In this document: positions 1-5,852 of the stretch, piece after piece
Position numbering within the stretch: the stretch's first letter is position 1
Layout: every line of letters starts with the position of its first letter
Assembly (NCBI GenBank): GCA_019243075.1
Contig: JAFAUV010000193.1
Coordinates: 1-7,965 of the forward strand
From: Bradyrhizobium sp.
GTDB lineage: Bacteria; Pseudomonadota; Alphaproteobacteria; Rhizobiales; Xanthobacteraceae
DNA length: 7,965 nt
Reading direction: 5' to 3'
Made by a program: the position numbers and the translations under genes
Notes under the pieces: generated by a model
Seen by the model: only the letters and a program-made list of their open reading frames with translations
Database searches by the model: none
Told to the model about the DNA's origin: nothing

Positions 1-87
1 CATCTGGTGAGCGAAGCGCCGTATACGCCCGATCGCGCCCACGCCGGTCCGTTTAGGAGCGGTCGGTTTTGCTTTTACGAAGGTTAG

Positions 88-105
88 ATGACAGTCAGAT
101 GACAA
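88..105 (-). promoter_or_regulatory. Pho box (PhoB-binding site) with -10, reading leftward
   Basis: Read on the minus strand this is TTGTCAT-ctga-CTGTCAT, two 7-bp direct half-sites with a 4-bp spacer. It matches the established PhoB consensus of CTGTCAT repeats at 11-bp periodicity. A poorer third half-site (CCTTCGT) follows at 83-77 at the same period. A -10-like TAAAAG lies at 77-72, 10 bases after the second half-site, the spacing at which PhoB replaces a -35 element. The site follows the end of phoR and points away from it, so it should drive a gene starting at or beyond the left edge. An ATG lies at 3-1 on the minus strand, but no good ribosome-binding site precedes it. In many Proteobacteria the pst phosphate-transport genes lie beside phoR, so pstS is the likely target (inference). 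Confidence 0.8.
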
Positions 106-118
106 TACCAAGGTATTG
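103..118. repeat. Perfect 16-bp palindrome overlapping the Pho box edge
   Basis: CAATACC-AA-GGTATTG has 7-bp arms around two bases. It lies between the phoR stop and the Pho box and shares three bases (103-105) with the Pho box. As RNA it could form a 6-bp stem with a CAAG tetraloop, but no T-run follows on the minus strand, so it is not a standard intrinsic terminator. A dimeric regulator site or a simple transcript-end hairpin are both possible. Confidence 0.5.
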
Positions 119-131
119 ATTTGACTGTGTT

Positions 132-1439
132 TTAGGCGGGAAAGCTCGATTTTGGCTGGGGAAAGCAGGCGGTAAACGTAGCCCCATGCCGCGGCACGCT
201 TTCGATCAAAAGCCGGCCCCGATGACGGTTAAGAATATGTTTCACCAGCGATAAACCGAGCCCGGTTCCACCCTGGGAACGGCTGTCGCCGACGTCGACC
301 CGGTAGAAGCGCTCGGTCAGCCGCGGCAGATGCTCTGGGGCGATGCCCGGGCCGAAATCACGCACCATGACCCGGATTTCCGGCGCGCCTTCACCGGAGG
401 TAGCGGTGCTCAGCGAGACGATCACCTTGCCCCCGGCGGCGCCGTATTTGAGGGCGTTCTCGATCAGGTTTTCGAACAGGCGGAGCAGTTCCTCGCGGTC
501 GCCCGCGATCTGGACCGGTTTTTCGGGCAGGTCGATCTCGACCAGAACCTGACGCTCGCGGGCGAGCGGCTCCAGCCCGTCGGCGACCTGGCGGATGATG
601 GGGACGATGTCGATCGAGGTGTCGGGACGGACATGGGCCGACAATTCGACCCGCGACAGCGACAACAGGTCGTCGATCAGGCGCGCCATGCGGGTCGCCT
701 GCGCATGCATGATGGAGAGGAAGCGCTCGCGCGCCTTGGCGTCGTCCTTGGCCGGCCCCTGCAGGGTATCGATGAAGCCCGACAGCGCAGCGAGCGGCGT
801 GCGCAATTCGTGGCTCGCATTGGCGACGAAATCGGCGCGCATTTCCTCGACCCGGCGCAGCGGCGTCTGGTCATGGAACGTCATCAGCATGCATTTCTCG
901 ACGCCGCCAAAAGCGCTCGGCACCGGCACCGGGGTGATGATCAGCTCCATCCAGCGGTCGACGGGGACATGGTCGAGATAGGTGGCGCGGCGCGGCTCCG
1001 AGGTGGCGATGGCCTCGCGCAGCGCCGTGATGATTTCGGGCGAGCGCAGCGCGAACTGGGCGAGCTCGTTCTTGCGCAGGGCCGGCGCGAGCTGGGAGGC
1101 CGCGAGATTGAGATGGATGACGCGGCCGGCGCGGTCGAGCAGCACGGCGGGATCCGGCATGCCGGCGACCACCGCGCTGACGACGGCCGCCTCGACCGGG
1201 TTGACGCCTCGCACGTCGTCGCGCGAGGCGGTCGCGTTGTTGAGCCGCCACGGCACCAGCGCCGCGGCGGCGATACAGAGGAATGCCGCGCCGGCGCGCA
1301 GCGGCGACAGCTCGTCGACAAGAACCAGGAAGGCGAGCGCCGCGGCCGCGACCGCCAGGATAAAGGCCGCATTCCGCAGCCGGTCGGGCCACGGCGAGAA
1401 GAACGAAGAAGACGATGAAGAGGGGGCTTCGATTGCCAT
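132..1439 (-). CDS. phoR: Phosphate regulon sensor histidine kinase PhoR
   Basis: This is the membrane sensor kinase that phosphorylates the response regulator PhoB when phosphate is scarce. The 435 residues show two hydrophobic helices (about 22-42 and 47-63), a PAS-like region (about 85-190), and a HisKA domain with the phospho-acceptor in ASHELRTP (His210). The HATPase follows with N-box NLIENALKYG (324-333), G1 DFGPGIAP (361-368), F-box ERFYRVD (376-382) and G2 GGTGLGLSLVKHI (390-402). The length and the short periplasmic loop are typical of PhoR. The ATG is preceded by AGGGAAG at suitable spacing. It starts 22 bp after the stop of the upstream membrane-protein gene, so the two are probably co-transcribed. 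A Pho box lies just past its 3' end, which supports PhoR over other PAS-containing kinases. All catalytic motifs are intact. Confidence 0.93.
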   Translation of the reverse strand: MAIEAPSSSSSSFFSPWPDRLRNAAFILAVAAAALAFLVLVDELSPLRAGAAFLCIAAAALVPWRLNNATASRDDVRGVNPVEAAVVSAVVAGMPDPAVLLDRAGRVIHLNLAASQLAPALRKNELAQFALRSPEIITALREAIATSEPRRATYLDHVPVDRWMELIITPVPVPSAFGGVEKCMLMTFHDQTPLRRVEEMRADFVANASHELRTPLAALSGFIDTLQGPAKDDAKARERFLSIMHAQATRMARLIDDLLSLSRVELSAHVRPDTSIDIVPIIRQVADGLEPLARERQVLVEIDLPEKPVQIAGDREELLRLFENLIENALKYGAAGGKVIVSLSTATSGEGAPEIRVMVRDFGPGIAPEHLPRLTERFYRVDVGDSRSQGGTGLGLSLVKHILNRHRGRLLIESVPRHGATFTACFPQPKSSFPA

Positions 1440-1461
1440 CTGGCCGGCTTCCCTGTTTCGG

Positions 1462-2517
1462 TCAGGCCCCTGTATCCCTGCGCTCTCTCACATAAGCAGC
1501 TTCGCGCCGCGGACCAGCCTCGAGCCCGAGCGCGGCCTGACGCAGGCGCTTCGACCGGGCGCCGAGGATAACCTCCCGAAACGTCAGCAAGATTACAGAG
1601 ATGATAAAGGGCGCAATATAATAAAGCAGCCGGAACAACAGCATACCGGCAAGAAGGTCCTCCCGGTCCATCTGCCAGAGGCCGACCAGCATGGCCGCGT
1701 CGAACACTCCGAGCCCGCCGGGGGAGTGGCTGGCAAAGCCCAGCAGCGTGGCCGAGACGAAGATTACCGCGACCACGACGAAGCCGAGATTGGGCTCGTC
1801 CGGAACCAGCACGTACATCGCCAGCGCGCAAAAGCCGAGATCGAAGATGCCGATCACGATCTGCAGCAGCGTCAGCGGGCCGCCCGGCAGCACCACCGAC
1901 CAGGGCCCGCGACCGACATGGCGCGGCTGGGTCCAGACCCAGACCACATAACCGACCAGGGCCAGGATGATGAGGATCGCAACCACGCGGTTGAGCCAGA
2001 CCGGCAATTGGTCGATCGAGGCGGCGGCCTCGGGGTGACAGGTGATGCCCAGACCTAGCACCGCGGCATTGCCGAGCCAAAACGTCAGCCCGGCCAGGAA
2101 GCAGATCTTGGCGACATCGATCGCATTCAGCCCGTATGCCGAATAGATGCGATAGCGCACCGCGCCGCCCGTGAAGACGCTGGCGCCGACATTGTGGCCG
2201 ATGGAATAGGAGGTGAAAGCCGCGAGCGCGTTGACGCGGTAGGGGACGTCGCTACGGCCGATCGCACGAACGGCGAACCAGTCGTAGAAGGTCAGCGTAA
2301 AATAGCCGGCGGCGACGAACAGCGCGGAAAGCGCGATCTGCCGCAGCTCGGTGCTCTTGATGGCCTCGATCACCTCGAACGTGTCGATGCCGCGCAGCAT
2401 GTGGAAGAGCACGTAACAGGCGATGCCGATCACTGTGACGCTGATCGCAACTCCAAGCCGGTGCAGGATTTGCTTCTGGCGCAGAACCAAGACTGCTCTG
2501 CGTATGGCTTCCAGCAT
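1462..2517 (-). CDS. Polytopic membrane protein, YbhN/UPF0104 (LPG synthase TM-region) family
   Basis: This 351-residue protein is almost entirely membrane helices (about 22-40, 60-80, 95-115, 135-158, 178-195, 212-236, 244-262, 270-282, 290-313) with a basic cytoplasmic tail. The motifs SIGHNVGASVFTGGAVRYR (105-123), SHSPGGLGVFDAAML (263-277) and RLLYYIAPF (296-304) are those of the lysylphosphatidylglycerol synthetase transmembrane family (the MprF N-terminal half and YbhN). The C-terminal DUF2156 aminoacyl-transfer domain of full MprF is absent, so it should not make aminoacyl-phospholipid by itself. A flippase or lipid-handling role is known for the MprF N-terminal half, but the substrate here is unknown. 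The ATG follows directly after an in-frame TAG, so no longer start exists; a weak GGGG precedes it. It is the first gene of the unit with phoR, which makes an envelope or lipid role tied to phosphate status conceivable. Confidence 0.85.
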   Translation of the reverse strand: MLEAIRRAVLVLRQKQILHRLGVAISVTVIGIACYVLFHMLRGIDTFEVIEAIKSTELRQIALSALFVAAGYFTLTFYDWFAVRAIGRSDVPYRVNALAAFTSYSIGHNVGASVFTGGAVRYRIYSAYGLNAIDVAKICFLAGLTFWLGNAAVLGLGITCHPEAAASIDQLPVWLNRVVAILIILALVGYVVWVWTQPRHVGRGPWSVVLPGGPLTLLQIVIGIFDLGFCALAMYVLVPDEPNLGFVVVAVIFVSATLLGFASHSPGGLGVFDAAMLVGLWQMDREDLLAGMLLFRLLYYIAPFIISVILLTFREVILGARSKRLRQAALGLEAGPRREAAYVRERRDTGA

Positions 2518-2555
2518 CTAGTGCCCCGTCTTATGAAAGGCGTGAGAGACTGATC

Positions 2556-2603
2556 GAGCACGATGTCCGGAAAACCGGTGCTGCTTTTCCGGACCATGCC
2601 CTC
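2556..2603. repeat. Palindromic intergenic element, rhizobial type
   Basis: GTCCGGAAAA (2565-2574) and TTTTCCGGAC (2585-2594) form a perfect 10-bp inverted repeat around a 10-base centre, CCGGTGCTGC. The flanks GAGCACGAT and CATGCCCTC extend it imperfectly. Elements of the form GAGCATGATCCGGAAAA...TTTTCCGG...CATGCTC are, from memory, dispersed between genes in Bradyrhizobium-like genomes. Here it lies 39 bases upstream of the ATG of the membrane-protein gene, so it would form a hairpin in that transcript's leader. Confidence 0.7.
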
Positions 2604-2629
2604 CTGCAGTGGATTTGACACCCGCTTTC

Positions 2630-2658
2630 GTTTCAGGAGCGTTCATCTCGAATGTCAA
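2630..2658 (-). promoter_or_regulatory. Candidate promoter for the membrane protein-phoR unit
   Basis: On the minus strand TTGACA (2658-2653) is a perfect -35 hexamer. TGAAAC (2635-2630) follows after 17 bases but matches the -10 consensus at only three positions. The orientation and location upstream of the operon fit. The weak -10 keeps this tentative, and no Pho box is visible here. Confidence 0.27.
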
Positions 2659-2753
2659 AAGCCGGGATAGCAGTTCCCGAGACTGACGTGGTAGCGCGTT
2701 TTGGCGGAAAGTGGAATTCGCTAGTGTGAATAAAGGCCCGCCGCGTCAATCTA

Positions 2754-3045
2754 TTAGGCGGCTTCGATGACCGACCGATGCATAGTTTTGCTGCATTCGC
2801 GAGCGCAGCGCCCCCAATCCTGCGCAATGAGATCAGCCGAGCTTGCGCCGAGACTTTCAATGAAGGCGTCGAGATGGCAAGCGGGTAAGAAGCGAGAAGG
2901 CGATATCGAGCCTGCCGGACGAGCCGAAGCCGATCAGGTCGGGCGCGATGCCATGCCCGACCGGCGCGACATGCGGCATGATGTTGCGCCAGATATCGGA
3001 GGACGCCGGGCTGCCGTGCCGAAACGGCGCTATCTCGCCGCTCGC
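2754..3045 (-). pseudogene. Haloalkane dehalogenase-like alpha/beta hydrolase, frameshifted fragment
   Basis: The minus strand first reads FRHGSPASSDIWRNIMPHVA and then GIAPDLIGFGSSGRLDI. This resembles the haloalkane dehalogenase block HGNPTSS..WRN..PH.AP....IAPDLIG.G.SG..DI, including the HGxP oxyanion-hole motif. Near 2880 the match moves to another frame, continuing HLDAFIESLGASSADLIAQDWG. QDWG carries the nucleophilic Asp of this family. After it similarity fades and a TAA ends the frame at 2754. An in-frame TGA stands upstream at 3048-3046. Family members are about 290-310 residues; only about 85 codons around the first half of the fold survive. The start, the rest of the catalytic residues and the cap domain are missing, so no active enzyme can be made. 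The family call comes from motif memory; a related epoxide hydrolase is less likely because of WRN and QDWG. Confidence 0.7.
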
Positions 3046-3138
3046 TCACGCTTCGCGAGTGCAGGCGGCGAACGGACCGCGCCAAGAGCAAAATGGCCTC
3101 GATCTGCCTGCGCAAGACCAAGCCATCCCCGGGGCGAC

Positions 3139-3167
3139 TTGAACGTAGAAACATATCTACATACTAT
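3139..3167 (+). promoter_or_regulatory. Promoter with embedded operator for the toxin-antitoxin pair
   Basis: TTGAAC (3139-3144) and TACTAT (3162-3167) form a sigma-70-like promoter with an exact 17-base spacer. Each hexamer matches consensus at four of six positions. The spacer begins with the inverted repeat GTAGA-aacata-TCTAC (3145-3160), which sits between -35 and -10. Phd/YefM-type antitoxins usually repress their own promoter through such palindromes, so this is the probable autoregulatory operator (inference). Transcription would begin near 3174, about 25 bases before the antitoxin start. Confidence 0.6.
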
Positions 3168-3199
3168 GAAGTGAGAGAAGATCCCTGGAGAGGGGGAGA

Positions 3200-3454
3200 A
3201 TGACCGTCACCACGCTCACCAGCCGGGAGTTCAATCAGGATACGAGCGGCGCCAAAAAAGCGGCGGCGCGGGGGCCGGTCTTCATCACCGACCGCGGCAA
3301 GCCGGCCCACGTATTGCTCACCATCGCGGACTATCTGCGGCTGACCGGCGGCCAGATGAGCCTGGCCGAAGCCCTGGCGCAGCCCGGCGCGGACTTCGAC
3401 TTCGATCCGCCGCGCATCGGCACCGGTGTCTTCAGGCCCCCCGATCTCAGCTGA
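3200..3454 (+). CDS. Type II antitoxin, Phd/YefM family
   Basis: This 84-residue protein begins TLTSREFNQDTSGAKKAA and continues GPVFITDRGKPAHVLLTIADY. That is the Phd/YefM N-terminal fold, which dimerises and binds DNA. The acidic C-terminus (about 56-84, with DFDFDPP) is the usual unstructured arm that blocks the toxin's active site. A purine-rich ribosome-binding site (GGAGAGGGGGAG, 3187-3198) precedes the ATG. The stop codon overlaps the toxin start by one base (TGATG), so translation is probably coupled and keeps the two products in balance. Expected roles are neutralising the PIN ribonuclease and repressing the operon from the palindrome at 3145-3160. Pairing a Phd-type antitoxin with a VapC-type toxin is common in rhizobia. 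Confidence 0.9.
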   Translation: MTVTTLTSREFNQDTSGAKKAAARGPVFITDRGKPAHVLLTIADYLRLTGGQMSLAEALAQPGADFDFDPPRIGTGVFRPPDLS

Positions 3455-3882
3455 TGTTTCTGCTCGACACAAACGTGATTTCCGAACTGAGACGGCCGGA
3501 CAAAGCGGACCGCAATGTCATCGCCTGGGCGAATGCGCTGCCGGCCGCGAGCTTCTTCCTATCCGCGATCTCGATCCTTGAAATCGAACTCGGCGCGCTC
3601 ATGATCGCGCGCAAGGACGCGGCGCAGGGCGCGCAGTTGCGCGCTTGGATCGACCATCACGTTCTCGCCCGGTTCAAAGGCCGCGTGCTGGCAATCGACA
3701 CAGCCGTGGCGCGGCGTTGTGCGCGGCTTCACGTTCCGGATGGGCGGGCCGAACGCGACGCTCTGATTGCGGCGACCGCGCTGGTGCATGGCTTGACAGT
3801 CGCCACGCGCAACGTCGCGGATTTCGCACCAGCCGGCGTCGCGCTGATCAATCCATGGCAGCCGCAGCCCCCGCAACCTTGA
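3454..3882 (+). CDS. vapC: Type II toxin, VapC/FitB-like PIN-domain ribonuclease
   Basis: This 142-residue PIN-domain protein is predicted to be a Mg2+-dependent ribonuclease that slows growth by cutting RNA when its antitoxin is lost. The acidic active-site set is complete: Asp5 in LLDTNVISELRRP, Glu43 in ILEIELG, Asp102 in AERDALIAATA, and Asp123 in NVADF. The DTNVISELRRP start and LTVATRNVADF end are typical of the VapC/FitB group. It starts inside the antitoxin's stop codon. The tail PWQPQPPQP is proline-rich and lies outside the fold. It converges on the 96-residue gene with 17 bases between stops and no visible terminator. Family members cut tRNA or rRNA; the target here cannot be read from sequence. 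The module looks functional rather than decayed. Confidence 0.92.
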   Translation: MFLLDTNVISELRRPDKADRNVIAWANALPAASFFLSAISILEIELGALMIARKDAAQGAQLRAWIDHHVLARFKGRVLAIDTAVARRCARLHVPDGRAERDALIAATALVHGLTVATRNVADFAPAGVALINPWQPQPPQP

Positions 3883-3899
3883 GGCCCGGTGTCGAAAGA

Positions 3900-4190
3900 T
3901 CACGCCGGCTGGCGCGACACCACCCAGTTGCGCAAGAACGAGCCGATCGCACAGCCGAGGAGGTACCAGGCGAACAGGATCAGGCCGAGGTCGAGCCAAT
4001 AGCCGAAACGGCCGGGCACGACGCGCGCGACCGCAAGGATGACCAGGATCGCGGCAAGTCCGGCGAGCCAGCGCGCCGCCACTTTCGAGAGCCCCTCGCC
4101 CCGCTGAACCACCGCGATCCAGCCCATGCCAAGCCCGAGCAGGAACGAGCCGAACAGCCAGCCCCAATGAAACAGCCCGAGATATGCCAT
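3900..4190 (-). CDS. Small membrane protein of unknown function, three helices
   Basis: I do not recognise this 96-residue protein. It has three hydrophobic segments (about 8-27, 41-59 and 65-86). Positive residues cluster in the first loop (QRGEGLSKVAARW) and at the C-terminus (RNWVVSRQ). Glycine and tryptophan are frequent in the helices (GWLFGSFLLGLGMGW), which suggests tight helix packing. The ATG lies one base after the stop of the BON-OmpA gene, with GAGGTG as ribosome-binding site inside the end of that gene. The two are almost certainly co-transcribed and translationally coupled, which points to a shared role in the envelope, perhaps as a partner of the upstream protein's membrane anchor (inference). 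It lacks an enzymatic motif. Confidence 0.75.
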   Translation of the reverse strand: MAYLGLFHWGWLFGSFLLGLGMGWIAVVQRGEGLSKVAARWLAGLAAILVILAVARVVPGRFGYWLDLGLILFAWYLLGCAIGSFLRNWVVSRQPA

Positions 4191-4191
4191 G

Positions 4192-5586
4192 TCACCTCAC
4201 CAGAAACTCGATGCGGCGGTTCTGCGCCTTGCCTTCGTCGGTGTCGTTGCCGGCGATCGGCTGCGTCGAGCCATACCCCACCGCCGTGAAGCGGCTCGCC
4301 GGCAGCCCCGCCCTGACCAGATAATCGACGACGGCCTGCGCGCGCTTTTCCGAAAGCGCCTGGTTGAAGCCGTCTTCACCGTCGCCGTCGGTATGACCCG
4401 CGACCTCGATATTGGCGGTCGGACAGCGCAGCGCGATCTCGATCAGGCGGTCGAGCAGCGCGATGGAATCCGGATCGAGCGTGGCGCGCGCCTGCTCGAA
4501 GCGGATCTGGCCCTTTGCCAGAAGATCGGAGAAGAGCTGTTGGCAGACGGTCGGATCGACCGGCGCGGCCGCCGGCTTGACCGAAATCTCCGGCTTGAAC
4601 TGGAAGGATCGCGGAAAGTCCTTGCCGAGACCGGCGCGGATTTCCGCGGCCGCGCCTTCATAGAGCGCGTCTCCCGAAAGTTTCACCTCGCGGTCGGATA
4701 CGACCAGCGTGCCGGTCGAAAGCCGCGCCAGCGCGCCGAGCGCCGGGATCACGGCAGCACTGAAGCCGGTCGGCGCGCCCAGGCTCGCCTTGAGGTTATC
4801 GACCAGCTTTTCGCCGAAGAACTTGTGCTCGGCGGCCTGCGCGATGGCGGCGTGCACGTTATCGTCGGGCACATAGCCCGTCAGCGTCAGCGCCAGCGCG
4901 ACCGGGTCCTTGTAGGCCTGGAAGATGTAGGGCGGCGCCTTGACGTCGTTGGCCGCGACCTTGAAGCCGTCGGGAAGATTCCTCAAGGCCGTGGCGATCG
5001 CCTCGCGCCCGCCGAGGTCGCGCGCCATGCCGGTCAGCGACACGCTGCGATCGGAAATCGTGACCTTGCCGTCCTTCAGCTTTCCGACCTGGTCGAGCAG
5101 GAGAAGCGCCGCATCGTCGAAGCGCTGCGGCGCGCCGCGCGCCAGCGCCATCTGGTCGACGATTTCGACGCCGTTGATTGCGGCATGCGCGGCCTCCAGC
5201 AATTTGCCCTTGCTGGCGGGCAGCGGCGCGCTGCCGGAGAGCGTCACCCGCGCGACATCGCGCTCGGCCGCCCACACGAAGGGTTTGGCTTCCGGCACCA
5301 GCCGGGTTTCGTCATTGACCAGCCGCACGCCGGGCACGGCTTCGACCGCAGCCAACGCGCTTTTGCGGCCTTGTTCGGAGAATGCGTCCGCAGCCAGGGT
5401 GAGGTCGCGTCCGTCGGCACTGATTTTGGTCTGGTCGAGGACGATATCCTTCAACGCGGCGCCGCTTTTGGCGGCCAGGTCGGCTTCAAGAGGAACGGTG
5501 CTGGTCCAGGCCGCAATGACCCAAAGGACGACCAGGGGAATCACGCCCGGCCACCATTTGCGGCTCCACCTGAACAGACCGTGCAT
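4192..5586 (-). CDS. Membrane-anchored BON-repeat protein with OmpA peptidoglycan-binding domain
   Basis: This 464-residue protein probably ties the inner membrane to the cell wall. One uncleaved helix (about 12-28, after basic RWSRKWW) anchors it, leaving the bulk in the periplasm. Residues about 45-330 hold BON-like units, with a roughly 95-residue module repeated (about 113-208 and 231-327): VTLSG/LTLTG, a helix, FDDAA../FSAAV.., then VTISDRSVSLTG/LVVSDREVKLSG. The C-terminal OmpA domain (about 362-464) has AGHTDGDG (Asp400), LSEKRAQAVVDYL (Arg415) and NRRIEFLV, the residues that bind diaminopimelate. The layout recalls mycobacterial ArfA/OmpATb. The frame is open to a TTG at 5721, but the ATG at 5586 is preferred: GGGA precedes it and it sits just before the anchor helix, whereas the 45 extra residues resemble no leader. 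It is followed one base later by a small membrane protein. Confidence 0.85.
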   Translation of the reverse strand: MHGLFRWSRKWWPGVIPLVVLWVIAAWTSTVPLEADLAAKSGAALKDIVLDQTKISADGRDLTLAADAFSEQGRKSALAAVEAVPGVRLVNDETRLVPEAKPFVWAAERDVARVTLSGSAPLPASKGKLLEAAHAAINGVEIVDQMALARGAPQRFDDAALLLLDQVGKLKDGKVTISDRSVSLTGMARDLGGREAIATALRNLPDGFKVAANDVKAPPYIFQAYKDPVALALTLTGYVPDDNVHAAIAQAAEHKFFGEKLVDNLKASLGAPTGFSAAVIPALGALARLSTGTLVVSDREVKLSGDALYEGAAAEIRAGLGKDFPRSFQFKPEISVKPAAAPVDPTVCQQLFSDLLAKGQIRFEQARATLDPDSIALLDRLIEIALRCPTANIEVAGHTDGDGEDGFNQALSEKRAQAVVDYLVRAGLPASRFTAVGYGSTQPIAGNDTDEGKAQNRRIEFLVR

Positions 5587-5852
5587 TCGATATCCCGCGG
5601 AGGGCACCAACAACTCTATGATTCCAGTGCCGGTTTCGACTTTGACATTCGCCCCTGCGCGCTTATGGCGCACCCAGGAACTTGGAAATCGCGAGGGCCT
5701 GGAAACCCAGAGAGAAAACAAACCCTTGCGGGGCTGTCAAACCGGAAATAACAGAGGCGCGGTGCAGGGGCGCATAGCCGGCCGATAATAGTTTGTTCAC
5801 GGTTTTTCGTTAGCTGCCCGGATCATGTCGCGATCGGCAAGCCACGCGTGCA

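Larger units (their letters stand above)
2518..3199. other. Gene-free stretch of remnants and regulatory DNA
   Basis: No intact gene is supportable in these 682 bases. From left to right they hold the leader of the membrane-protein gene with a palindromic element (2556-2603), a weak minus-strand promoter candidate (2630-2658), a frameshifted hydrolase fragment (2754-3045), an unassigned stretch (3049-3138), and the promoter/operator of the toxin-antitoxin pair (3139-3167). The open frames seen at 2633-3154 (minus) and 2767-3174 (plus) have no recognisable family. The hydrolase-like residues lie in frames other than these. Confidence 0.6.

Noticed and set aside
103..118. Intrinsic terminator for phoR
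   Set aside because: The hairpin is short and AT-rich, and no T-run follows it on the minus strand.
330..1418. 362-residue open frame on the plus strand
   Set aside because: It lies antisense to the intact phoR gene, its product is arginine- and aspartate-rich low-complexity sequence with no family motif, and high-GC codon use explains an open antisense frame.
2633..3154. 173-residue minus-strand open frame, and the 135-residue plus-strand frame at 2767-3174
   Set aside because: Neither shows a recognisable protein pattern. The hydrolase motifs in this region lie in the other minus-strand frames, so these are chance frames over a pseudogene.
5587..5721. 45-residue N-terminal extension of the BON-OmpA protein from a TTG
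   Set aside because: The extension would place extra polar sequence before the anchor helix, begins with a rare start codon, and gives no better ribosome-binding site than the ATG at 5586.
4189..5751. 520-residue open frame on the plus strand
   Set aside because: It is antisense to the BON-OmpA gene, whose domains are clear. The predicted protein is Arg/Gln/Asp-rich without motifs or a plausible start.
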